DNA from: Chromera velia
Lineage: Eukaryota > Sar > Chromeraceae
Direction of reading: 5' to 3'
DNA: 22,860 bases
NCBI GenBank assembly: GCA_018398765.1
Contig: JAHBMJ010001308.1
Location: forward strand, 10,001-32,860
Below the pieces are notes generated by a model. That model was given only the letters and a program-made list of their open reading frames with translations, was not told the origin of the DNA and searched no databases. Both the position numbers and the translations under genes were made by a program. This document shows, one piece after another, positions 1 through 10,613 of the stretch (the stretch's first letter is position 1; each line of letters opens with the position of its first letter).

Positions 1-264
1 CGGTCTTGCAGTCTGCGCGTGGGCCGGCCGTGAACAGCAGCACATAACACAGATTCCTTTGTCTTTTCTTTTGAAAATTCAATTCTTTTTTTTTTTTTAC
101 GACACTCAGGAAGAATACACACTCAGTTCACTCCAATTCCATATGACGCTGCAGCAAAGGGACAAGAGGGGTGAATACACATATACATATGACAGAGTAG
201 ACAAACAATAGACAAATAAGCAGGCAGCCCTACATGGCCGCAGAAGGCTACCAGTTCCCGAGTC

Positions 265-561
265 CTAACACAATGAGCTTCTTCTGTAATAGTCGGAGAC
301 GGCTTTACAAACTTCTTGTTCCCCCAGTTTCTTGAGATAGTTGAGGCCCCCAGAGTTGTCAGGTGTCCCCTCACTCTTAAACAAGCAGCAGTACTCAAAA
401 AAGCTAGCCAAAAGGACAACCACAGAGCAAGCAGAGGAAGCAAAACCCCCACAACAACCTCGGAGCTTCAACCGACTGAGGAGATGCCTGCAAGCTGGGC
501 TCTTCATTCCACACAGATCCACAACCATGGTAAACATGGCAGCGCCTGTGACTTTGCACAC
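265..561 (-). CDS. candidate exon, possible membrane protein, unrecognised
   Basis: A 98-codon open frame on the minus strand. It contains a cysteine-rich hydrophobic stretch (about residues 38-60, with 'SVVVLLASFFEYCCLF') followed by a polar tail ('LNYLKKLGEQEV'). This composition is more protein-like than the overlapping plus-strand frames. On the minus strand a CCTCCAG precedes GTGTGCAAAG near 567, which could be a 3' splice site feeding this frame. I do not recognise a family. A peroxisomal PEX11-like membrane protein crossed my mind, but no diagnostic motif supports it. It may be only one exon of a larger gene or a chance frame. Confidence 0.2.
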   Translation of the reverse strand: MCKVTGAAMFTMVVDLCGMKSPACRHLLSRLKLRGCCGGFASSACSVVVLLASFFEYCCLFKSEGTPDNSGGLNYLKKLGEQEVCKAVSDYYRRSSLC

Positions 562-654
562 CTGGAGGTAGATATCAGCCTTCTAGGTTCTCCTCTTCCT
601 TCAATGTCGACCAGACAAGCTGCGCTCACGGCCGCACTACCAGCCAGTTTTTGA

Positions 655-1314
655 AAAGGCGGCCGAAATTAAGGCCTCAAATTAAGGCCACAAATTGAAT
701 TTAAATGATGTCCAAGACCTGTTGTCTCTAGAACTTAAAGTTTACTTCATTTCCTCAAATTCCATCCATAATATAGCTAACTCGAAATCCCAGGAGTTAG
801 GTCTTAACAATTGGCTAACTGTTGAGCAGACGCGGATGCCTAGCGTGGGTGCTGTGTAGAAGAAGAAAATTGGAGGAGACGGCAAAAATCTGGGGGCATG
901 ACTCGATGGGGGTTTTCCATCTAGGTCAGGACGGTAAGTCACACGTATGCATACACTATGAAGCACTTCAGGACGGCTGTGATGGTATGGGTTTTCCAGT
1001 ATTCGAACACCAGTTGAGGAAATTTTAAAGCAAAGAGAATAAAGAAAAGGAGAAAAAGAGAGAGATGAGATAGATTCTCTGAAGAAGGCGGGTAGCTTGA
1101 CTCCCCCCTACAAACCAGCGTTTAAAGCCGACCTTTTCTCATAGTTCAGGACAAGCCCCTTTTGAGCCGCTAAGGGTCATTTATCATGTTTTTGTGTGTG
1201 TTTTCTCCTTTGGAGGAGGGCTGCCGAACTTATCTCTTGCCAAACGTTAGAAGCCTTGAAGGTTAGGCCATACTAGGTCACTAGTCTAGGCAGACGACGA
1301 TGTATAGACCGATC
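655..1314. other. non-coding stretch, no gene seen
   Basis: No ORF with convincing composition. It opens with a short direct repeat (AAATTAAGGC twice at 666-691) and includes a purine-rich stretch at 1028-1080. The short ORFs here have no recognisable motif. Confidence 0.5.
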
Positions 1315-1345
<31 letters not shown>

Positions 1346-1428
1346 TTAATTAAATAATAATAATAATGATAATAATAATGGCGTATATGATGATGATGAT
1401 GAATAATAATAATAATGATGATGATGAC
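1315..1428. repeat. (AAT)n/(ATG)n microsatellite
   Basis: Nearly uninterrupted trinucleotide repeats: AAT units at 1315-1343 and 1355-1380, then blocks of ATG/ATA and again AAT, ending in GATGATGATGAC. The interruptions suggest an old, mutating tract. The minus-strand ORF crossing it ends in a run of isoleucines and is an artefact of the repeat. Confidence 0.95.
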
Positions 1429-2113
1429 AGATTAGTATTGAAGGACTGATGCCTGGATATGCCTGGCATCGAATGACTGATGCTTAAACGATCAATGTTC
1501 CTCTTTTTTTCTGTACTCCCCATCCAAGAAAAAGTCACAGGTTGGAGACCTCGTACATAGAACTTTAAGACAGCAGGGACTTCCAAAAAAAAGACAAAGG
1601 GGGGAAGAAATTAAGGCAAATAAAAGGGAAAGGAGAAAATTTTTCTAACAGCACTAAGATGTTAAATGAGCAGCAGTCATGGAAGCGGGGGCAATTGAGT
1701 CCTCATTTTTAGGGTTGGAAACTAAGGAAAGTAACAAGACCTATGGATAATCGTTAACTGATCGATGATTGCATACTGTGACTACAAAATCACTAAAAGA
1801 AAAAACTTTAGAGCCGCGCAAGTGGTCTTGCAGTGTCACTGCGTAGCGCCAAGAATTTGGCGACTGTCTCTTTCAAGTGCTAAATCGGAAGTTTTTGGTC
1901 GGCCGTGACAGTCAAGCAAGCTGGTATATCATAAAACCGGGCTGGAAATGACTGTCAAACCTTCCCTGGCTCTTGTTCTGGTCAGAAAAGGTGGGAAAGG
2001 GAAGGAAGGGGGGAAACTGACCGAACGGAAATAGGGAGTGGGAAGAGCTAAAAAGGGGAAGGAAAAGTTAGGTTTTCTCCCTCACTGCTCGAAAGAAGAA
2101 GTTTTTTCCTGGC
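1429..2113. other. non-coding stretch with two small hairpins
   Basis: No supportable gene. At 1829-1863 two small inverted repeats sit side by side: GCAGT/ACTGC with a 3-nt loop, and CGCCAA/TTGGCG with a 4-nt loop. The rest is purine-rich on the plus strand. Confidence 0.45.
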
Positions 2114-2149
2114 TGCAGACCACCGTGATTGACAAAGCGGTGGTCTGCA
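2114..2149. repeat. perfect 12-bp inverted repeat (hairpin)
   Basis: The arms TGCAGACCACCG (2114-2125) and CGGTGGTCTGCA (2138-2149) are perfectly complementary around a 12-nt spacer. It lies in a non-coding block and could be the folded part of a transcript or a transposon end. Nothing nearby decides which. Confidence 0.85.
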
Positions 2150-3264
2150 TAGCATGTCAGTGGTATGGTTAGAGTATAGGTGAGGTGGGAGAGAATGAGA
2201 TGCAAGGCGGGAACCGCTGACATGCTGAGGGGGTTGGGAAAGGAGGAACCACTGGTGGGCTTGGGACCGCAATTAATGGTATGAAGCAGCAGGTCTGGTT
2301 TTCTTTGGGCAGGATGAAAAGAAAGAAAAGACAGGAAAAGAAAGGAAGAGATGGAAGAGATGGGGGAAGAGAGAGATACAAAAGAAAAGGAAAGGGTGGC
2401 GATGGATGGGGGGATGGGGGTGCTCTACAGTGCCGCGGCGACTGGTAGAACACCAAACTCAGTCGAATGGTTTGTCCAGGGCTGGACATGGTACATAACA
2501 GACAGCTGAGAGGGGAGAAGCGGGAAAGACCTCGAACATGACAGCACCGTCTTAGGCTCTCAGGTCATGAAGCAGGGTGGGCTTCAAGGCAATGATAGTC
2601 AGATGGAACTGTCATGTGGAAGAGGCAGGAGTAAGGAGAAGAGGTGTAGTCAGGGAAGTAGATTTGACATCCTGCACAATTGAAGTTTTTCTAGACTGCC
2701 CCAGTGGAAGGGGGAGCAGATATGCATATGGGGTATGGGACTGACTCCAGAGGAGTGTATCCCAGTGGATAGCCACAGCCCTGTGGTGGACGAAAGTCTA
2801 CCAAGACCGAGACCGAGACTGAGTGTGCATGTAGGCTAGCCATGAAGGGCAGCACACAACAGGTGATCAGTAGTAATAAGTGATTTTAATTAATTTTAAT
2901 TACCAATAAAAAGTGGAATTACTGCTCGCGGGTCGAAATTAAGAACTAAGTTAAGAATAGAGTCAAAACTAGAATGCAAAGAGTTTTTTTTTAGTTTTTT
3001 TTTTTAATACAATATAATGCAATAATATTTTGAATAGTAGTTTGCATGTATGCATAATGATTGACTTAACTAGAAGCTACTAGAAGCTCATATTTTATGT
3101 ATATTGATTGTATGATTTATTCTGCATGACACTGCCCAGCCTAGTTAGTGCTCTACCGCCTTCCCGTACAAAAAGATCTTAACGTTACCAGGTATAGTGC
3201 TAGGTATACTGTGCTGTTAGGAGTAACCCTGTTAGTTGTATAATAAAAACCTCATTGATAAAAT
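2150..3264. other. non-coding stretch, no gene seen
   Basis: Purine-rich to about 2400, then mixed sequence, then AT-rich from 2870 with poly-T runs near 2985-3005. The minus-strand ORF at 2169-2489 is proline/serine/phenylalanine-rich because it reads the antisense of GA-rich DNA, so I did not call it. Confidence 0.45.
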
Positions 3265-3376
3265 CTCAATCATCATGTAACCATAAAAACGTGATGATTG
3301 AGGGTTTTGTTATGCATGCCATAAAAACTATTATCAAAAAAAAAAATGATGATTGTCAGAGGGTTTTGTCATGCAT
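3265..3376. repeat. hairpin plus direct repeat unit
   Basis: CTCAATCATCA (3265-3275) pairs perfectly with TGATGATTGAG (3292-3302) across a 16-nt loop. The right half with its extension (TGATGATTG...GGGTTTTGT.ATGCAT, 3292-3317) recurs as a direct repeat at 3347-3376. This looks like the end of a small non-autonomous element or a local duplication. Confidence 0.7.
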
Positions 3377-3596
3377 AAAAAAAAATGTTTCATAAGTGCC
3401 TCGGACCCACTGCCTCCCGCTTCACTTTCCAGGGCCACATGAATCGCCACGTGCATCGCCTCAGGGGGTAGCTCAGCTCTGCTGAGATCAGCCGAGAGGC
3501 CCTGAGATTGCATGCACTCGCATAACGCATTTTTTCATTTTTGAGGGGGGGATCGGTTCTGTCTCCGTCACGGTCAGTGTCGCCCGAGTTCCAAAA

Positions 3597-3705
3597 TATG
3601 TCCTTCAAGCAACTCGCACGGAGCCGCGATCACACATGCATACCTTAATTACTTTGTGCATGTGTGTCCCTCAAATAACTGGCACAGAGTTGCACATGCA
3701 TATAC
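3597..3705. repeat. degenerate direct duplication, ~65-bp period
   Basis: Two related blocks, 3597-3643 and 3661-3702, share the order TGTCC.TCAA..AACT.GCAC.GAG..GC...ACATGCATA. Substitutions and a small indel separate them, so the duplication is not recent. Confidence 0.65.
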
Positions 3706-3736
3706 GATACGCGCGCGGTCCCGAAAAGTATACTTC

Positions 3737-3764
3737 GCTGCCATGGCCCCCGCCCCATGGCAGC
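3737..3764. repeat. 10-bp perfect inverted repeat
   Basis: GCTGCCATGG (3737-3746) and CCATGGCAGC (3755-3764) flank an 8-nt C-rich loop. The function is unknown. Confidence 0.85.
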
Positions 3765-3894
3765 ACACAACTTAGATATGCCCAAGCCTCCGATGGTGTG
3801 CATCAATTAGCGGAATAGCCCCTCTAAATAGCCCCCCGAGGCACTCACCCAACTGGTTGGGTATATCCTGTGCATATGTAGTGAGTGCATGACA

Positions 3895-3918
3895 GCTATA
3901 TATATTAATATATATAGC
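3895..3918. repeat. 24-bp perfect AT palindrome
   Basis: The sequence from GCTATATATATT to its exact reverse complement forms a palindrome with no spacer. It could extrude as a cruciform. It sits in a GC-mixed region with several ATGCAT words. Confidence 0.9.
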
Positions 3919-5105
3919 CCGGCCAATGATACATGCATGCATACATGCAGTATATCTATTTCAATATTTCGATCTCTTTATATATAGTGTCTGAGACTCT
4001 CCGGTCCTGTACATATACATGCAGATTTGTTCTAACTGACTCATACAGGTATATATAGGCAGCAGCGTGAGAGGCCGCTCATCAGGCTTGTGGTATGTAT
4101 AAGGGAGGTGAGACCGTCAGGGGACTGTTAGCTTTGAGGACAGATTCACTTCACCTTTCTTAGTACAGGTTTGAGTTGCACGACACGCCTGCACGCACAC
4201 TCCTCTTGTGCCAGAATGCTAGGAGTCTTGTCAAAGGTCAAGGCATTCAGGCTTGGACGTGTCAACCACGAGGCCAAGTCCGTCGTTTTTCTTGTGTCAC
4301 TGTATGCAAACAGATACCTTTTGATCTCCATTTCCGCAAGTGAGAAAGACAAAAGAACAACACAACAAAAAGATCCAACAAGAAGACCCAACCTATCTAT
4401 TGTCCATCTATTTGCTGGTAGAGGTTTGGTCTTGGCCTGTGTCATTTGTGCCTGACTTCGTTTTTCTTCTTTGTCATCTGGTTGATTCTTGCAGGTATGA
4501 ATCGCCCTTTCTGGACCACTTACAAGTCACGACCCTCTTTATTCACAATCCATGCCTCGACTGCTTTGTGTCAGTTTTCACGCACTGATCATTATCCTGT
4601 GAGATGCAGAAGTGCTGGTCAAAATGTTTTGCTGAGCATCTCCAGACACAAGAACCCCGTTTATTATGTCCATGCGAGCAGCCATTACCAGTACTCATTC
4701 AATGCAACAGTTGCTTTGCGTTGATTGCATATCCTAATCCAGTTTTGCATCCCAGAATGTGCCCTGCTTTTTGTGTTTTTCTCATACTTTTCCTAAGTGA
4801 GTCACTGTGAGTATGCCTTTCTGAGCTGTTTTATGAATAGGAGAAGATTTTTGAGAGAGTGTCCACAGGGGAGAGTCAGTTGATGGCAGGGTGCTTCCTG
4901 TCCTCAGACTTTAATGCTGTTTGAGTATGTGGATTCAGGTTCGAGGGGGAACTAAAGGCCCATGAAAGACATGTCCGATCTTCACTCCTCCCGGGCAAGT
5001 TATTTATAGGTCAGCTAGTGCACACATGAACTTCTACCAGCATGATGTATTGATAGAGTAAGATCCAGATCGCTTCATTGATCTGTTCCTTTTTCCTTTC
5101 CAAGC
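3919..5105. other. no supported gene; possible 5' region of the + gene
   Basis: Contains overlapping short ORFs on both strands (4146-4445 minus, 4171-4455 plus, 4446-4724 plus), none with a recognisable domain. TTCTTGCAG at 4486-4494 could be a 3' splice site, so 5' exons of the acetyltransferase-like gene downstream may hide here. I could not build a consistent chain. Confidence 0.3.
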
Positions 5106-5251
5106 TCGTACCTGGAAGGAAGCCTTCTCCACCTGCTCACCACCATGTGTCTCGCTACGGTTATTGGCATCTACTTCTCTTCGGCAATCCTTTCCTCTCT
5201 GGGTGCCCCAGACAATCACGTTCATCGTTTGGAGCAGATAAAAGAGCAGTG

Positions 5252-5555
5252 TGCAGCCACCACATGATACTACGGAAGAAAACATTCCTTTTGCGTTTGC
5301 GGACCTTTCCCTGCAAGCCCTTTTCTCTGTATGCAGAAAAGGAGACCTCGCCGTCTCTAAAATATTCGGAAAACATCATCCGGAGTACTGTGAGTGCCTG
5401 TGCCTCATCATGAGGCTCAACGTGGACTCCAAGTCCCTCAGGTGACCTCCTTCCCTGCTGCTTTTTACCGCATTGATCGTCTCCCTTTGTTTCCGTTTCA
5501 GATCGCCCATCTTGCCGCGTGCCTCTTTTTGCACATACTCTGTATGTTCTCACGT
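5252..5555 (+). pseudogene. N-terminal half of MYST-like acetyltransferase, frame breaks
   Basis: Three pieces in shifting frames resemble consecutive parts of the MYST acetyltransferase domain. At 5252-5314 a C-x2-H-x16-C pattern (first Cys TGC 5252-5254, last 5312-5314) has the length of the MYST C-x2-C-x12-H-x3-C finger, with the second Cys replaced by His and the His by Arg. At 5335-5441, in another frame, 'RKGDLAVSKIFGKHHPEY' and 'CECLCLIMRLNVDSKSL' match the family stretch before 'YYDVEPFLFYV'. At 5502-5555, again shifted, 'VPLFAHTLYVLT' resembles that last stretch. A good 3' splice site (TTTCAG, 5501) precedes this third piece and a usable donor (GTGACC, 5442) follows the second, but the phases do not join (2 against 1). 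Between the first two pieces no intron fits. Either this half is decayed, or the sequence has indel errors, or the zinc-finger match is chance. Confidence 0.5.
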
Positions 5556-6324
5556 GTGAAGGCAGAAAATCACAATCCGCATGCAGCGCTGCAGAAAAAA
5601 AATGGAATGTGAAATGCTTTTTGACTAGCCTTATAATCTATATTTTTGCTGGCTACAGACGTTCCGTAACGGAATTTGTTTTTTGTGTTCTGGTGCGCCT
5701 AGTCCCGTGCAAAGGCCCGAACAAGCTGTGGTGCTTTCGCCCATGTCTGCCCACCACTTTGTCCCTTGTTATTGAGCCTGTGCCTGTCGATGCTTCCATA
5801 GGACCCATTGTCTCTTCGCCTCTGCCTGTGTCGAAGTGCACCCCATGTGGAAATTTCACAAAGGCGATCCCTTCTTCCTCTCAGCAAAATGGCAGTGCTG
5901 TCCAAATCTTACCTCTTGCAAGTCCTCTAGAGCTCTAGCTCTGCATGACGCTAGTCATATGCGCTTTCTGATTTGTTGCCCTCGATGTGTACCGTTTGCT
6001 CATCAACACCCATCCACATGTTCTAATAAACCTGTAAATATCTGGATGCCTCAGTCGTTTCCTTCTGTGAATCTCTTCTGGTGAGATTCATTGAAATCTA
6101 CGTATCTTTTCGTCTTGCGTCTTCAGAGACAATAAATAAGAAATGAACGAAAAAAAAATGCTTTTTCGGAAGCCGTTTTTGTTTGAGAATGATTCTTCGT
6201 GTGTGCCTCTATCGTTCTGTTTCCTGTTCAGTTTGCGATCTGTCATGGTCTCTGATGTGCGCGCCCATTCAGGAAAGTGGAGTAAAATCTTGTGGGACAA
6301 AGCGCTTGGCATGAATGCCTGCAG

Positions 6325-8314
6325 GTCTCTGTCCTATGTGGACCCAAACTTTAGGATGTACCTCGAGAGGGCTGGAAAAAGGAAAGCCGGTCATCGCGGT
6401 TATGCACATCCTTCCTGGGGTAGGTCCTCATAAATCTATGCATACGGACAGATTTATGTTGCTTCTGGAGTTGATATCTGGGGAAAAGGCAAATTAATGA
6501 CAGGATCTGATTACAGTATCCTTCACTGGTAGAAGACGTTGAACTTGTTGTTTAATTACTTGAATTTCCAAGAGCGAGTTTTCGAATTCCCACTGAATCA
6601 GAGATAAAAATAGACATTCAAAATCTCTCTTCATGTATTTCTACCCAAACTTGTCTCTATGAGTTTCGTCAACAAAGTCGTGTTAAGACCCCTCTTGCCT
6701 TTCTTCTCTGCTCAATGCAGCATCAAGGAAAGAAATTGGGTGGGCTCCTGATTGAGCTGAGCTATGCTCTGCATAAAATTGAGTTCGGGATTGTGGCAAG
6801 TCTGACTCAGTGTTTCCTGTACTACCCTTTTCACAAAGAATCTGATAGATTTCTTTCTGCGTTCAGATCGTCCCAGAAAAGGGTCAAAACAATAGTTCTT
6901 TTCTCTAAGCAATCGTGTTCTCTGTTTTTCTTCAAGTTCCTTTCGATGAAACAATTTTAGACTTCTCCCTCTGCCTTTCTTTTTGACGACAATGCAGGCA
7001 CTCTGAAGGCACCGATTTCTCTGCAGAGCAAGGCGGCACTGGTACGGTTTTGGGGAAAACAGCTTCTGGCGGCGCTGAAAAGAGAACAAAAATCATTGTT
7101 GGTCGGTGTTACAATTTGATGCCGGACGAACTCTTGTTTGCATTGATTGAGTCGTGTCTTTCCATAAAATGAGTGTGCGTGTATGTGAGAGAGAGAGAGA
7201 CTCTGAGAGAGAGTGTGTGTGCGCGTGTGCGGTGAACTGCTTTCAGCTGGCTTCATTCTCCGAAGAAAGGAGCCATCTGTCAACTTATTCCCATTATCTC
7301 TTCTTTTCTCGCTTGCGCACTTTCAAATTATTGAGAGAAACACGTGCATTCGGACGGAAGACTTGGAAGAGGCGCTAGAGGTAGAGAACATTCGATTCGA
7401 TGACCTCAAACAGGCAGTCCAAGGAAACTATATGGAAAACGAGTAAGCAGCAGTGTCTTTTGGCCTCCTATGCCGAATCAGCTGAGGACAGACACCTGCG
7501 TCTACCTGTTTTCCTGCTCACCGGCCCCAAATACCTGCACTCATTCACCGTCTTTCCTGTTTTTTTGGTATATCCGCGTATCTGTCCATTTCTCTGTAGA
7601 TGTTAAATAGGAAGGGCGTACGCAGTACTACAAAACTTTCGTGTCTTTCTTTTCGCCTCTCCAAGTCTCACTTCTTTCCAAGCTCTCTAAACACATTTCT
7701 TCTCAATTACTTTCCCTCTCTCTTTCTCTTTTTCTCCTCTGATTGCTTTTTTTTCTTTTGTTTCATCTTTCGTTCCTTCGCTCCTCCCTTATTTCCCTAC
7801 ATTTGCTTGCCGAAGGCTTCTTGCCTACCTTCCATCCTTCATGCCTGCTTCTTATTCAGAGTCAGTAAGAGGGTCGCTTTGTGTTTGTGGTGTGTGTATG
7901 TATTCCTCTGAATATCAACATGTCTGTGCACTTTTGTTGCAGCCCGAAGATCTCCACAATTCTTTGGAGGGACACATCAGAGAGAATCGACCGTGTATGC
8001 CTGGTGTGGACGCCTCCGGTATGTCCATAACTTGAAGGCTTAGCGCGAAAGTTTACCACTCTTCTATCGGTGTATCCATTACTTTCTTGCCTGCCAATCT
8101 CTTCGGCTGCTCCAAATCTTTGGTATGTTTTCCGAATTTCTGACATCCGGTCTGACATAGCCTGATCCTTTGAATCATCCAGCATCATTCGTTCATGTGG
8201 GTGTTTTGTCTTTCTGCAGTCTGCTAAACGAAAGGACCTCTTCGAAAATGGGGGCGTCTGGGCTGGAAAGGGATCCGCTTCAGCAGCACTTATCTTCAGT
8301 CCACCGGCCTCCAG
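6325..8314 (+). CDS. MYST-family acetyltransferase-like domain, C-terminal half, six exons
   Basis: Exons 6325-6419, 6721-6799, 6998-7101, 7336-7442, 7943-8018 and 8220-8314 join in phase (1, 0, 1, 0, 2, 0 on entry) to about 185 residues without a stop. 'AVMHILPGHQGKKLGG' plus 'LLIELSYALHK' corresponds to the MYST acetyl-CoA loop and helix (family pattern LP.YQRKGYG..LI.FSY.LSK). 'LVRFWGKQLLAALKRE' matches the family's Y..YW...LL..L helix. 'RTEDLEEALEVENIRFDDL' matches the winged-helix tail. MYST enzymes acetylate histone lysines in the nucleus. Here the catalytic Cys position is Val (codon 6399-6401), the catalytic Glu position is Lys (7006-7008), and the Q-x-x-G-x-G loop is altered (QGKKLGG). 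Enzyme activity is therefore doubtful. The consistent phases argue that this half is still under coding constraint. The donor at 6800 (GTCTGA) is weak. A pseudoenzyme or a recent pseudogene are both possible. Confidence 0.68.
7186..7232. repeat. (GA)n/(GT)n low-complexity tract in intron
   Basis: Alternating GA and GT dinucleotides with small interruptions, inside the intron between the exons ending at 7101 and starting at 7336. Confidence 0.85.
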
Positions 8315-8644
8315 GTCAGAAGAGGAAACGCAAATGACTTGTTAATTTATGAAATGCTAAGCCTTTCTCCACACTCAATCAGCAGCCCAGTTTTCTATTT
8401 GTGAGTCAGTATATGAGGTGGACCAAAAGACGCCCTGTGAAAGTAGTGAAAAAAAACATCCATTATGCTGCCAGATCAAAAGACGTGAAAAGGAGTTTGT
8501 TTTGTTGGAGCATTTTGCGTTGCCAGCTGGTCTTTTAAATTTTTAGATATGACTTTGGATTTACTAGAGTTGTCTTTGCGTCCATGTTGTTGGTGCAGAC
8601 AGAGTGCAAGTTCTTTTGAACGTTCTTGCCTTAGGTTCTTGCAG

Positions 8645-8815
8645 ATCGTTGACAAAGCCCGCCAGCTCAAACACACGCAAGTCAGAAGAATGGCTCACTT
8701 CAAATTCGGGAATTCCATAGCCTTCTGCCTTTTGGTTGTTACACATGTTTCAATTTGTCGAAATCTATATTTTTTGTTTTTGGTTGCATCAGGTTGAACT
8801 ACTGCACAATTTTTA

Positions 8816-8848
<33 letters not shown>

Positions 8849-10399
8849 CCTGCACGCGCGTGCGTACGCGCGCGTGTATGTATGTGCGTGCGTATGTGTG
8901 TTCACCTTTTCTCTACCACTTTATGACTTTCCTCTTCTTCTTCTTCCTTTCCTTGTTTCTCTTAGAATTTGTATCCTGCCTGCTCATTGCTAGTCCAGCA
9001 GAGCCTCTGATTCTGCGAGGCGTGTCACAGAAATACGCTTTTTTCTGCTAGTTTTTTCTATCGCTTTGCTCTCTGGATAGTCTATTGAAAACTGTTTGCT
9101 ATGCTGTTCACGATCTTCTTCTTTACCATATCTCTGCTACAAGCTCTTGCAGAACCAGTGATGCAGATAATAAGGGTGATGAGAGAGTCACAGAACCGAG
9201 TATGGGCCGCTCCGCCAGGGTCGACGTCCTCATCCACGAAGGAGAGTCCGTGGAGACCACCTTGAAGAGACAGAGAATCAAGACTGCCAAGAAACAGGTC
9301 AGGCCCAACGAATCGAACAACTGTCCTTCTCGCTACACGTGCTTACAACAATTCACCAGCTACCATCAAGAGAAAACAGTTTCCGGTATGCCTGCTTGCA
9401 GAAACGAACCACTCACGACGCCGTGGTCCCTTAAACGCTAACAGTTCCCAAATCTATCTCTCTAAACAGGTGCGTCACACAGTGAGCATTTCTTTAAAGT
9501 AAGGTTCTTGGTTGAGCCGGACAAGTATTATCAGGTTGCACATAAGATATGAGAAGCATGTTGGTGTTCAAGTGTCTTGCGTTTAGATTGATCAGTCAGG
9601 CAGTCAGTCAATCAATCAGTCGGGCCTTCTTTGAGAGTTGAAGGTATGCGTATTCTTTGTGGCTCACTGTGTACTTGAAGTCGTGGTACAGTACTAGACT
9701 GATCTGCTTGTTTGTGTTGGGTCGGTCTCTGGCTGAGGAAGGCTTAGTGAACATGGTCTCCCTCTGTCGGTGTGACGTTCCAGGTGCCGATCGACCGGGT
9801 GATTTGATTGATGGTCACGGAGGTAACAAGGCAGCCACGGCCCTTGCTGCGTTTGTTGTTCGCATCGTCCTATGAGCTTTGAATGGCCATCTGGGGAATG
9901 GGCCACCCTGGCCTTCCAATTGGGGCTTGCTTCTGTGTTGCTCTTCTGCAACGGCTCATCCTGGGTGTGATCCTGTTCTTGTGTATACAGGAAGCAAACG
10001 AGAGATGGCAACAAGTTCGCCGGAAACAAGGACCCGCAGGTGAGCCCCTGATATGCTTTGGGGAAGGAGAAGCTGTGCATGCGTTTCTCCTCTGTTTCTG
10101 AGAAAGAGTTGTGGCTATGCCACGGGACTTGTCTTTTTGACTCCGTACAGAAGTGTCAAAAGGCCGTCAAACAAACAAATCTGTAAAAAGCCTCCCTTTT
10201 TCTTTAGTTCTCTCCTGTTCACGGCCCCTTTTTTATCTCTATTGTTCTCTCCGTCTGTCATTCCGCCGGAAAGGAAGAGAAAAAGTGGAAAAACAGAACG
10301 ATCGAATGTGTATGTCTGTGGGTCTGTCCTAGGGTCTGTCCGTCTATCCTCTTATCCGTCTCTTTCTTGACTTTCCTTGTGTGTATGTGGTGTATGTGT

Positions 10400-10443
<44 letters not shown>

Positions 10444-10514
10444 ATACAGGGCTGTCTCTATACCGTTCTGACAATAGAAAACCCAGCCTGTCTACGCGTC
10501 TGTGTTTCTATCTG

Positions 10515-10565
<51 letters not shown>

Positions 10566-10582
10566 CTGTGTGTGTGTGTGTA

Positions 10583-10613
<31 letters not shown>

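Noticed and set aside
2169-2489. 106-codon minus-strand Pro/Ser/Phe-rich ORF
   Set aside because: Composition follows from purine-rich DNA on the other strand; no motif.
3461-3535. GGGGGTAGCTCAGCTCTGCTGAG looks like the start of a tRNA (A box / D arm)
   Set aside because: No GGTTC-type B box or closing acceptor stem follows within tRNA distance.
4604-4810. Cys pairs (CPCE...CNSC) suggesting a zinc finger
   Set aside because: Spacing and remaining ligands do not fit a RING or PHD finger, and no exon borders support it.
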